Assembly: GCF_008329605.1 (NCBI RefSeq)
Contig: NZ_NPKO01000020.1
Span: forward strand, 1 to 53,838
Source: Mycolicibacterium sp. P9-64
Lineage (GTDB): Bacteria; Actinomycetota; Actinomycetes; Mycobacteriales; Mycobacteriaceae
Length of the DNA stretch: 53,838 nt
Reading direction: 5' to 3'
The position numbers were made by a program, and so were the translations under genes. Under the pieces are notes generated by a model. It saw only the letters and a program-made list of their open reading frames with translations, had not been told where the DNA came from and did no database searches. Each line of letters starts with the position of its first letter. Position 1 is the first letter of the stretch. Positions 7,264-14,397 of the stretch are shown in pieces.

Positions 7264-8099
7264 AACCGCACCTCGATCCAGGACACCACGTCGTCGAGCA
7301 CGGTGGCGCGTTCGGGCTCGTTGAACACTTCGTGGTACAGCTCGGGGTAGACCTTGAGGTGCGCGTCGATGGGCCCCACGCACTCCAGGAGCCTGCGGCT
7401 GCCCTCGACGGGAATGAGCTTGTCCTCGGCACCGTGCACCACCAGCAGCGGCGCGGTCAACGACGCGGCGCGCTGGGGCATCGTCTCGCCGACGCCGATC
7501 AACGCCTTGGCGATCCCGGCGGGCAGCTTGCCGTGAAACACCAGCGGATCGGCCTCGTAGGCGGCGACGACCGCCGGGTCGCGCGAGACCGCGTCGGCGG
7601 GCAGGTTCTCGACGGGCAGCCCCGGCAGCAGGCTGCCGACCACCTTGGCGACGACGATCATGACCGGTGACACCGCGTCCTGGGCGAACACGGCCGGACC
7701 GGACAGCACCATGGCGGAGTAGTCGTCGGGGTGCTCGACGCCGTAGGAGAAGACGATGCCGCCGCCCATGCTGTGACCGAGCACGATGCGCTTGAGCTCC
7801 GGGTGCGCGGCGGTGGCGATGCCGACGAGGTGGTGGAAGTCATCGGTGAACTCGGACATGTTCTTGAGGTAGACGCGCTTGCCGCCCGAGCGGCCGTGAC
7901 CGCGGTGGTCGAGCGCGTAGGTGATCAGCCCGCCCTCCCCGAAACGCTGCGCGACGTGGTCGTAGCGACGGGCGTGCTCGGCGTAGCCGTGTGCCAGGAT
8001 CACCACGCCGAGCGGGTCCGTGTTGGGTGTCCACACGTCATAGACGATGCGGACCCCGCCAACACCGTCGAAGCTGCGTTCGCTGCGGGTCGTGGCCAT
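7260..8099 (-). CDS. Monoacylglycerol lipase (Rv0183-like)
   Basis: This 279-residue serine hydrolase cleaves monoacylglycerols to glycerol and fatty acid. The N-terminal block GVVILAHGYAEHARRYDHVA carries the HG oxyanion motif, and LDHRGHGRSGG follows. The nucleophile is Ser110 in GHSMGG, the acid is in VVHGAEDKLIP, and the catalytic histidine is in ELYHEVFNE. Length and motif order match the family, including Rv0183 of M. tuberculosis, which I recall as an exported or wall-associated monoacylglycerol lipase next to sigG, as here. There is no classical signal peptide. The gene is divergent from sigG and coupled to the lipoprotein downstream. Confidence 0.9.
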   Translation of the reverse strand: MATTRSERSFDGVGGVRIVYDVWTPNTDPLGVVILAHGYAEHARRYDHVAQRFGEGGLITYALDHRGHGRSGGKRVYLKNMSEFTDDFHHLVGIATAAHPELKRIVLGHSMGGGIVFSYGVEHPDDYSAMVLSGPAVFAQDAVSPVMIVVAKVVGSLLPGLPVENLPADAVSRDPAVVAAYEADPLVFHGKLPAGIAKALIGVGETMPQRAASLTAPLLVVHGAEDKLIPVEGSRRLLECVGPIDAHLKVYPELYHEVFNEPERATVLDDVVSWIEVRL

Positions 8100-8124
8100 C
8101 AGGGGAGACTAGCTGCCCCCGCTG

Positions 8125-8143
8125 AACGGCGTCGTTCGCCGTT
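8125..8143. promoter_or_regulatory. Inverted repeat between lipase and sigG
   Basis: A perfect 7-base inverted repeat, AACGGCG and CGCCGTT around a 5-base centre, lies between the divergent lipase and sigG genes, 9 bases upstream of the sigG -35 element. It is a possible binding site for a regulator of either gene. No known operator is matched. Confidence 0.35.
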
Positions 8144-8152
8144 GCGTGCAGG

Positions 8153-8175
8153 TTGTCGGTGTCCGTGGGTACCCT
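8153..8175 (+). promoter_or_regulatory. RecA-NDp (PafBC-type) DNA-damage promoter of sigG
   Basis: TTGTCGGTG (8153-8161), exactly 8 bases, then TACCCT (8170-8175) is a perfect match to the mycobacterial RecA-independent DNA-damage promoter TTGTCRGTG-N8-TAnnnT. Seven bases after the -10 lies the GTG at 8183, so the transcript should begin at or beside the start codon. Confidence 0.85.
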
Positions 8176-8182
8176 CGTGGGC

Positions 8183-9184
8183 GTGAGCGTCCTCGCTGAA
8201 GAACCGGTCGGTTTCGAGTCCAAAGACGCCTTTCTCGCCGATGCCCAGCGCTATCGGCGGGAGCTCCTCGCGCACTGCTACCGGATGACCGGTTCCCTTC
8301 ACGATGCCGAGGACCTGGTCCAGGAGACCTACCTGCGGGCGTGGAAGTCCTTCGAGGGCTTTCAGGGCAGATCGTCGGTGCGCACGTGGCTGTACCGCAT
8401 CGCCACGAACACCAGCCTGACCTCGCTCGAGGGTCGCCAACGCAGGCCGTTGCCGTCCGGGCTCGGCCAGCAGGCGGCCGACCCCCGCGGCGAGATCACC
8501 GAACACGGCGAGGTGCCCTGGCTCGAGCCGCTGCCCGACTCCCCGCACGAAACCGAATCGGATCCTTCGGTGATCGTCGGTTCCCGTGAGTCGGTGCGGT
8601 TGGCGTTCATCGCCGCCCTGCAGCATCTGCCCGCCCGTCAGCGCGCGGTGCTGGTGATGCGTGACGTACTGCAGTGGAAGGCGGCCGAGGTCGGCGAGGC
8701 AATCGGCACGTCCACCACCGCCGTCAACAGCCTGCTTCAGCGCGCCCGCGCACAACTCGAGGCAGTCGGCCTCAAGGAGGACGACGCCATCGTCGCGCCC
8801 GAAGATCCGGAGGCGCAGGACCTGCTCGGCCAGTACATCGCCGCCTTCGAGGCCTATGACATGGACAAACTCGTCGAGCTGTTCACGGCAGAGGCGATCT
8901 TCGAGATGCCGCCATTCGATACCTGGTACCAGGGCCCGGAGAACATCGTCACCCTGTCGAAGACGCACTGCCCCGCCGAAGGACCCGGCGACATGCGCTT
9001 CCTGCGCACCATCGCCAACGGCCAGCCCGCTGCCGCGCTGTACATGCTCAACCGCGAGACCGGCGCGCACGAGGAGTTCCAGCTGCACGTCCTGGAGATT
9101 TCGGACGGCGGGGTGTCCCACGTCGTGGCCTTCCACGCGGGCGACGGGATGTTCGCGAAGTTCGGGCTGCCCGCGTCCATCTAA
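8183..9184 (+). CDS. sigG: ECF RNA polymerase sigma factor SigG with C-terminal SnoaL-like domain
   Basis: This 333-residue protein joins an ECF sigma factor to a SnoaL-type C-terminal domain (ECF41-like architecture). Region 2 contains YRRELLAHCYRMTGSLHDAEDLVQETYLRAW (about residues 26-56). Region 4 contains LPARQRAVLVMRDVLQWKAAEVGEAIGTSTTAVNSLLQRAR. The C-terminal 120 residues begin LLGQYIAAFEAYDMDKLVELF and end FAKFGLP, the SnoaL fold that modulates activity in related factors. It matches my memory of Rv0182c closely. I start it at the GTG at 8183 (SVLAEEPVG) because the DNA-damage promoter ends just upstream; the in-frame TTG at 8153 lies within that promoter. Its 3' end overlaps the convergent CocE gene by 4 bases. 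Confidence 0.92.
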   Translation: MSVLAEEPVGFESKDAFLADAQRYRRELLAHCYRMTGSLHDAEDLVQETYLRAWKSFEGFQGRSSVRTWLYRIATNTSLTSLEGRQRRPLPSGLGQQAADPRGEITEHGEVPWLEPLPDSPHETESDPSVIVGSRESVRLAFIAALQHLPARQRAVLVMRDVLQWKAAEVGEAIGTSTTAVNSLLQRARAQLEAVGLKEDDAIVAPEDPEAQDLLGQYIAAFEAYDMDKLVELFTAEAIFEMPPFDTWYQGPENIVTLSKTHCPAEGPGDMRFLRTIANGQPAAALYMLNRETGAHEEFQLHVLEISDGGVSHVVAFHAGDGMFAKFGLPASI

Positions 9185-11055
9185 CCCTCGGGGATCACCG
9201 GCAGCGTGACGCTCGACGGGTGCGCGGCGTCGTGCAGGATCGTCTGAGTCGCGGGCACGGTGGCCGTGCTCTGGCCGAACGGTTCGCCGGTGTTCGGGTT
9301 GGGCGCGAACTGCGGATAGTCGCTGCTCGAGATCTCGACCCGGATGCGGTCCCCAGCCTGGAACTCGTAGCTGGTGGGCCAGATCTGGATCCGGTACTCG
9401 TACGGCTGGTTGGGCGTGGCCGGCGTCGGGTTCGACAGCGAGTCGCGGAACGACGTGCGAAGGATCCCGTTGTTGAGGTTGATGACCTGACCGTCGGGCT
9501 TGACCACCGTCAGCTTCGCGGTGAAGTCGGTGTCGGGAGCCGACGACGCCGCCCACAAGTTCACGGTGGAGGGTCCGGTGACCTCCGTGTCGTGCTGCAA
9601 CGGGGCGCTGCTGTACACGAGGACGTCGGAACGCTGCTCGACCGGGGTCTGGTCGTAGGGACCCTGCGGCCCGGACTGCGCTCCGCAGCAGGAGTGCCCG
9701 CCGAGGCTCGGCGCGGGGAAGTTCGGGTCATAGGTGTAGACGTCGGGCGGATCCGCTGCCTTGGCGGTCTCGACCAGTTCGCCCTTGCGGTCGGCGATGC
9801 CACCGGGCCCGGAGAAGTAGTAGGCCGTCGGCTTCGCTTGCGGCAGTGGCCAACCCGTTGCGGTCTTCCAGACGTTGGCACCCATCAAGAAGTAGTCCAC
9901 CCGGGGTGTGCCCGCCCATTTCTTGCCGTCGGCTCCCTTGTCCTTTCCCTTGAGGAAGTGGTCGTACCAGTCGAGCATCAGCCCGTTGATCGGGCTGTTC
10001 GCGACCGGGCCGATCGCCTTGAGCATCGGTGCCGGCGTTGAGTCGGGTCTGCCCCAGTCGACGTGGTCCCACGGGCCGATGACCAGACGCTGGTTGGCGC
10101 GCGCGGCGGCGTTGGCGCCATGGGCGACCATGCCCGAGAAGTTCTCGACCCCGCCGGCCAGGAAGGCGTCGTACCAGCCTTCGAAGTGCAGCACTGGCAC
10201 CGCCACCGACTGGTACCGGTCCCTGATGCTGAACTGCCGCCAGAAGTCGTCGCGCGTCGAGTGCCGGATCCAGTCGAAGTACCAGGGCGCGACCGCCGGG
10301 TTGTTCGGCTGCATGGGCGGCAGGTCCTTGAACGGGCGGAAGTCCATCCACCTGGTGGGATCGGCTGCGGCAGCGGCGAGTTCGTGGACGGTCGCTTGGT
10401 CGTTGCGGTTCTTGGCAGCCGTCGTGGCGATCGACTCGATGGCCCACGGCAACAGGAATGCCAGGCGGAACTGGCCACCCTCGTACGTCCAGCCGTCGTA
10501 GTAGTCCGATGCGGTGTTCGCGGGAACGATCGTGACGAGGTGCGGCGGCGCGGTGACGGCGGCAAGCCACTGGGTGGCACCGACGTAGGAGGAGCCGTAC
10601 ATGCCGACCTTGCCGTTCGATCCTGGCAACGCCGCGGCCCATTCGACGGAGTCGTAGCCGTCGTTCTGGTCGTGAGTGAACTCGCTGAACGTGCCGCTCG
10701 ACGCACCCTGCCCCCGAATGTCCTGCACCACAACGAGATAGCAGTGCGACGCGAACCAGTCCGGCGACTGGTAGCGCGAACCGGCCTGAGCGCCGGCCTT
10801 GCCGTACTGGGTGCGCATCAGGATCACGGGAACGCTGCCCTGGCTCTGCGGCCGGTAGACGTCGGCACGCAGCACCGTGCCGTCGCGCATGGTGGCGGGG
10901 ACGTCCTCCTGCTTGGTGACGGCGCACGGCCCGCGGCCAGGATCCGAGGCCCATGGCCCCGCTTGCGACTGAGCGCCGCGGTCGTCAGAGCACCCGCCGA
11001 GAACCATGGTCACGGCGGCGGCGATGGCCACGATCCGAATCGCGACGTTGGGCAC
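9181..11055 (-). CDS. CocE/NonD family hydrolase, lipoprotein
   Basis: This 624-residue protein has a lipoprotein signal ending VLGGC (Cys22), so it is predicted to be anchored on the outer face of the membrane. The fold is the Xaa-Pro dipeptidyl-peptidase/cocaine esterase type. The N-terminal part holds DGTVLRADVYRP and VVQDIRGQGASSG. The nucleophile is in GMYGSSYVGATQW (about residue 155), the acid in HFEGWYDAF, and the histidine in GPWDHVDWG. A C-terminal jelly-roll domain follows (EVTGPSTVNLWAAS, RIRVEISSSDYP). It would hydrolyse esters or amides; the substrate is unknown. It stands between sigG and the alcohol dehydrogenase. Confidence 0.9.
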   Translation of the reverse strand: MPNVAIRIVAIAAAVTMVLGGCSDDRGAQSQAGPWASDPGRGPCAVTKQEDVPATMRDGTVLRADVYRPQSQGSVPVILMRTQYGKAGAQAGSRYQSPDWFASHCYLVVVQDIRGQGASSGTFSEFTHDQNDGYDSVEWAAALPGSNGKVGMYGSSYVGATQWLAAVTAPPHLVTIVPANTASDYYDGWTYEGGQFRLAFLLPWAIESIATTAAKNRNDQATVHELAAAAADPTRWMDFRPFKDLPPMQPNNPAVAPWYFDWIRHSTRDDFWRQFSIRDRYQSVAVPVLHFEGWYDAFLAGGVENFSGMVAHGANAAARANQRLVIGPWDHVDWGRPDSTPAPMLKAIGPVANSPINGLMLDWYDHFLKGKDKGADGKKWAGTPRVDYFLMGANVWKTATGWPLPQAKPTAYYFSGPGGIADRKGELVETAKAADPPDVYTYDPNFPAPSLGGHSCCGAQSGPQGPYDQTPVEQRSDVLVYSSAPLQHDTEVTGPSTVNLWAASSAPDTDFTAKLTVVKPDGQVINLNNGILRTSFRDSLSNPTPATPNQPYEYRIQIWPTSYEFQAGDRIRVEISSSDYPQFAPNPNTGEPFGQSTATVPATQTILHDAAHPSSVTLPVIPEG

Positions 11056-11161
11056 GCGATCACGCTAGCGCGGCTGGCGGAACCGTCATACGGCAGACGC
11101 TCGACACGAGACGTTCTGACTAGCTAAATGTGCAGGTAGAGGGCCTGTCAATGGCACCTTC

Positions 11162-11179
11162 TGGAACGTGTTCTATGAT
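11162..11179 (+). promoter_or_regulatory. KstR-type operator overlapping a -10 box
   Basis: TGGAACGTGTTCTA (11162-11175) matches the mycobacterial KstR operator TnnAACnnGTTnnA at every fixed base. It overlaps TATGAT (11174-11179), a near-perfect -10 hexamer. The ATG at 11187 lies 7 bases beyond the -10 and no ribosome site is present, so the transcript is probably leaderless. A repressor here would block RNA polymerase directly. Confidence 0.65.
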
Positions 11180-11186
11180 CTCCGCC

Positions 11187-12311
11187 ATGAAGACCAAGGG
11201 TGCTCTGCTGTGGGAACTCAACACACCGTTCAAGGTCGACGAGATCGATCTCGGCGATCCGGTCGCCGATGAAGTGCAGATCCGCATGCACGCGGCAGGC
11301 ATGTGCCATTCCGACTATCACCTAACCACCGGCGCCACGCCCATCGGTCTGCCTGCGCTCGGCGGGCACGAGGGCGCGGGCGTGGTGACCAAGGTCGGCA
11401 AGAACGTGACGGGCATCGAGGAGGGCGATCACGTCATCCTGGCCTTCATCCCGGCCTGTGGCGCGTGTCCGCCATGCCTGAAGGGCTTCCGGTCGCTGTG
11501 TGACCGCGGGGCGGTGCTACTCGGCGGCAAGGCCATCGCCGACGGCACCAGCCGCGTGCATGCGGGAAGCGCCGAGGTGTCGCCGATGAACCTGCTCGGC
11601 ACCTTCGCGCCGTACATGACCGTGCACAAGGACTCCGTCGTCAAGATCGACAAGGACATCCCGTTCGAGACCGCCGCCATCATGGGTTGCGCAGTGCCCA
11701 CCGGCTTCGGATCGGCCACCAACGTCGCGGAGGTGCAACCCGGCGACACCGTCGTGATCGTCGGTGTCGGCGGCATCGGCATGAGCGCGTTGCAGGGGGC
11801 CGTGATCTCCGGCGCAAAGACGGTCATCGCGATCGATCCCAACGACTGGAAGCGCGACCAGGCCATCAAGTTTGGCGCCACACATGTCTACCCGTCGATG
11901 GCCGAGGCCATCGGCCCGATGATCGACGTCACTCACGGACTCATGGCCGACAAGACCATCATCGCGGTCGGTGAGATGCGCGGCGAGTATCTCGAAGAGG
12001 CGATGATCCTGACCGCCAAGACCGGCACCTGTGTGGTGACCGGCATGGGTTCGATGATGGACGTCGACGTCAAGCTCAACCTGTTCCTGTTCACCATGTT
12101 GCAGAAGACGTTGAAGGGCAACATCTTCGGCGGCGGCAGCAGCCACATCGAGACCCCGAAGCTGGTCGGCCTGTACAAGGCCGGCCTGCTGAAGATCGAC
12201 GAGATGGTGACCAGCACCTACACGCTGGACAACATCAACGACGGCTACCAGGACATGCTCGACGGCAAGAACATCCGTGGCGTCATCAAGTTCGACGAAA
12301 AGGACTGGTAG
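11187..12311 (+). CDS. NDMA-dependent (nicotinoprotein) alcohol dehydrogenase, Rxyl_3153 type
   Basis: This 374-residue zinc alcohol dehydrogenase has catalytic zinc ligands in GMCHSDYHL and GGHEGAGVV. Its structural zinc cysteines are in CGACPPCLKGFRSLC (about residues 89-103), and the nucleotide-binding motif is VVIVGVGGIGMSALQGA. The overall sequence is that of the actinobacterial NDMA-dependent family, which keeps its nicotinamide cofactor bound and is linked to the redox peptide mycofactocin. The ATG at 11187 is preferred over the frame start at 11130 because a promoter with a KstR-type operator lies between them. Steroid or lipid-derived alcohols are plausible substrates if KstR control is real. 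The gene converges on an SDR. Confidence 0.88.
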   Translation: MKTKGALLWELNTPFKVDEIDLGDPVADEVQIRMHAAGMCHSDYHLTTGATPIGLPALGGHEGAGVVTKVGKNVTGIEEGDHVILAFIPACGACPPCLKGFRSLCDRGAVLLGGKAIADGTSRVHAGSAEVSPMNLLGTFAPYMTVHKDSVVKIDKDIPFETAAIMGCAVPTGFGSATNVAEVQPGDTVVIVGVGGIGMSALQGAVISGAKTVIAIDPNDWKRDQAIKFGATHVYPSMAEAIGPMIDVTHGLMADKTIIAVGEMRGEYLEEAMILTAKTGTCVVTGMGSMMDVDVKLNLFLFTMLQKTLKGNIFGGGSSHIETPKLVGLYKAGLLKIDEMVTSTYTLDNINDGYQDMLDGKNIRGVIKFDEKDW

Positions 12312-12315
12312 CGCC

Positions 12316-13092
12316 CTACTTCGGTGGCATCCGGATGCCACCGTCCACGCGGACGACCTCGGCGTTCATGTAGGAGTTGGTGATCAGCTCGATGACCATC
12401 GAGGCCAATTCCTCTGGCTTGCCGAGGCGGTGCGGGAACAGCACGGACTCGCCGAGCTTGGCCTTGAACGCCTCCGACGCCTCCCCCTCGCCATAGATCG
12501 GGGTGTCGATGAGACCGGGGGCGACGGTGTTGACCCGGATGCCGACTGCCGACAGGTCGCGAGCGACCGGCAGCGTCAGGCCGACGACTCCGCCCTTGGA
12601 CGACGAGTAGGCGGCCTGCCCGATCTGACCGTCGAAGGCGGCGACGCTGGTCATGTTGACGATCGCGCCGCGCTCGCCGGTATCGGTCGGATCGAACCGG
12701 CTCATTGCGGTGGCGGCGAGTCGGATGCAGTCGAAGGTGCCGACCAAGTTGATGGCGAGCACCTTCTTGTAGGCATCGAGGTTGTGCGCCGAGGCGAACT
12801 CGCCGTCCTTGCCGATGGTGCGCTGTGCCCAGCCGATGCCTGCCGAGTTCACCAGGGCGCGCAACGGTCCGAGGTCGACCGCGGTGTTGACGGCGTCCTC
12901 GATCTGCTCGGTGTTGGTGACGTCGACCGAGACGAACACTCCACCGATCTCCTTGGCGAGAGCCTCGCCCCGTTCTGCCTGAAGGTCGGCGACGACGACG
13001 CGTGCGCCTCTGTCGGCCAACTGACGTGCCGAGGCCGCTCCGATGCCGGATGCCCCACCTGTGACGATTGCGCTAGCTCCGTTGATGTCCAC
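12316..13092 (-). CDS. SDR family dehydrogenase, 3-hydroxyacyl-CoA dehydrogenase type 2-like
   Basis: This 258-residue classical short-chain dehydrogenase uses NAD(H). The cofactor motif is VTGGASGIGAASARQLA (about residues 10-26), and VVADLQAERG with acidic Asp indicates NAD preference. NSAGIGWAQR and the catalytic Ser/Tyr/Lys set (NMTSVAAFDGQIGQAAYSSSKGG) follow, and the C-terminus ends DGGIRMPPK. The long loop AGIGWAQRTIGKDGEFASAHNL and the end motif resemble the HSD10 group, which oxidises 3-hydroxyacyl-CoA and some steroids. The ATG lies 10 bases after the end of the marR gene on the same strand, so marR and this gene likely form a self-regulated operon. Confidence 0.85.
   Translation of the reverse strand: MDINGASAIVTGGASGIGAASARQLADRGARVVVADLQAERGEALAKEIGGVFVSVDVTNTEQIEDAVNTAVDLGPLRALVNSAGIGWAQRTIGKDGEFASAHNLDAYKKVLAINLVGTFDCIRLAATAMSRFDPTDTGERGAIVNMTSVAAFDGQIGQAAYSSSKGGVVGLTLPVARDLSAVGIRVNTVAPGLIDTPIYGEGEASEAFKAKLGESVLFPHRLGKPEELASMVIELITNSYMNAEVVRVDGGIRMPPK
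12323..12344. terminator. 22-base perfect palindrome at a convergent gene end
   Basis: The 22 bases are a perfect palindrome, with half-site CGGTGGCATCC. As RNA it folds into a 9-base stem with a CCGG loop in either direction. It begins 11 bases after the alcohol dehydrogenase stop and lies within the last codons (DGGIRMPP) of the convergent SDR gene. It is a candidate terminator for the alcohol dehydrogenase; there is no T-tract. Confidence 0.5.
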
Positions 13093-13102
13093 ACCGGACA
13101 GA

Positions 13103-13549
13103 TTAAGCAGGAGACCGCCCGAGCCGTGCGAGGACCTGCGATGTCCATCGGTCCAGCGCGCGCAACTGGGCGTCGCCCGTACCGTCGAAGACGACGTTCC
13201 TGACCAGGTCCACGTGGCCCTGCGCCGAGGACGCCAGCGCCGAGCGCCCCGCTTCGGTCAGCTCGACGGTGGCGCCCCTGCGGTCGTCGTCGGCCCCGCG
13301 GCGTTCGATGAGCCCCCGGTCCCGCATCCGTCTGAGCTGGTGCGACAGCCGGCTCTGCTCCCACCCCAGTCGGTCGCCGAGTTCGTTCACCCGGCAGGCC
13401 GCGAGCTCCGAGAGTGCGACGAGCACGTCGTAGTCGGCCAACGAGAGGCCGCAGTCGCGTTGCAGCTGTCGATTCATCTCGATCTGCAGCCCGGCACTCA
13501 TCGCCAGGTAGTTGCGCCACACTCGCTGCTGATCCTCCGAGAGCCACAT
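13103..13549 (-). CDS. MarR family transcriptional regulator
   Basis: This 148-residue winged-helix DNA-binding protein presumably works as a dimer. It has LSLADYDVLVALSELAACRVNELGDRLGWEQSRLSHQLRRM as the helix-turn-helix region (about residues 35-74), a wing with RGADDDRRGATVELTEAGR, and flanking dimerisation helices. The basic helix set and length are normal for MarR. It lies directly upstream of the SDR gene and back to back with the pirin gene, with a 25-base imperfect palindrome between them (13559-13583). It probably controls both, releasing DNA on binding a small aromatic or lipid ligand; the ligand is unknown. Confidence 0.88.
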   Translation of the reverse strand: MWLSEDQQRVWRNYLAMSAGLQIEMNRQLQRDCGLSLADYDVLVALSELAACRVNELGDRLGWEQSRLSHQLRRMRDRGLIERRGADDDRRGATVELTEAGRSALASSAQGHVDLVRNVVFDGTGDAQLRALDRWTSQVLARLGRSPA

Positions 13550-13558
13550 GGAATATAT

Positions 13559-13583
13559 GACACATCATCTAAGTTGTCGTGTC
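13559..13583. promoter_or_regulatory. Candidate MarR operator
   Basis: An imperfect palindrome of the form GACAC-n2-CA-n7-TG-n2-GTGTC spans 25 bases, beginning 10 bases upstream of the marR start and ending 50 bases before the pirin ATG. Size, symmetry and position fit a MarR-family operator for both divergent promoters. Confidence 0.5.
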
Positions 13584-13632
13584 CAGTGCCAGCCACTTAG
13601 GCTGGCGAGGACGTCGGAGAGGACTCACGACA

Positions 13633-14397
13633 ATGACGAACACCGAAACCATCGACATCAGGCGTGCCGCGGATCGTGCCGCCACGAAGATCTCGTGGCT
13701 GGACTCCAAGCACTCGTTCTCGTTCGGTTCGAGCTACGACCCCTCCAACACCCATCACGGGCTGCTCCTGGTGAACAACGACGACGTCGTCAACCCAGGA
13801 ACGGGCTTCGAGACACATCCGCACCGCGACATGGAGATCGTCACCTGGGTGCTGCGCGGATCGCTGGTGCACCAAGACTCCACCGGCCACTCCGGCGTCA
13901 TCTATCCCGGTCTCGCGCAGCGGATGTCGGCGGGCCGCGGAATCCTGCACTCCGAGAAGAACGACTCCTGGACGCTCACCGGCGACGAAACGCACCAGGA
14001 GCCAGTGCATTTCGTACAGATGTGGGTGGTTCCCGACGAGTCCGGCGCCGACCCCGGCTACCAGCAGCTCGAGATCGGGGACGAGTTGCTGCGCGGCGGC
14101 CTGGTCACCATCGCCTCTGGCATGCCCGCGTACGCAGACGACGCAGCGATCACGATCCGCAATCGCCACGCCGCCTTGCGCGGTGCGCGACTGGAACCCG
14201 GCCAGAGCATCGAGTTACCGCATGCTCCTTATCTGCACCTGTTCGTGCCGCGTGGCGAGGTCAACCTGGAAGGAGCCGGTCCGCTGTCCGAGGGCGACGC
14301 CGTCAGGTTCACCGCGTCCGGTGGTCAACGGGTGACCGCGACGACACCGTCCGAGATCCTGGTCTGGGAGATGCATGCGGGTTTGGCTGCGGCGTAA
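13633..14397 (+). CDS. Pirin family protein (Rv0181c-like)
   Basis: This 254-residue bicupin protein has N-terminal metal ligands in THHGLLLVNNDDV and HPHRDMEIVTWVL. The conserved GVIYPGLAQRMSAGRGILHSEKN follows and a second cupin forms the C-terminal half. Bacterial pirins of the YhhW type can have quercetin dioxygenase activity or act as redox sensors. The ATG at 13633 follows a GAGAGGA ribosome site, so upstream in-frame codons are excluded. In M. tuberculosis, as I recall, the orthologue lies directly behind sigG in the same operon; here about 4.4 kb of other genes separates them. Its end overlaps the next gene by 23 bases. Confidence 0.88.
   Translation: MTNTETIDIRRAADRAATKISWLDSKHSFSFGSSYDPSNTHHGLLLVNNDDVVNPGTGFETHPHRDMEIVTWVLRGSLVHQDSTGHSGVIYPGLAQRMSAGRGILHSEKNDSWTLTGDETHQEPVHFVQMWVVPDESGADPGYQQLEIGDELLRGGLVTIASGMPAYADDAAITIRNRHAALRGARLEPGQSIELPHAPYLHLFVPRGEVNLEGAGPLSEGDAVRFTASGGQRVTATTPSEILVWEMHAGLAAA

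Noticed and set aside
8153..8182. Extra ten residues at the SigG N-terminus
   Set aside because: These codons lie inside the RecA-NDp promoter and would not be transcribed from it.
11162..11175. LexA SOS box at the alcohol dehydrogenase promoter (GAAC...GTTC)
   Set aside because: The mycobacterial SOS box has four bases between GAAC and GTTC; here there are two, which fits the KstR spacing instead.
12277..13203. Plus-strand gene opposite the SDR
   Set aside because: It is a shadow frame; the minus strand has complete SDR motifs.
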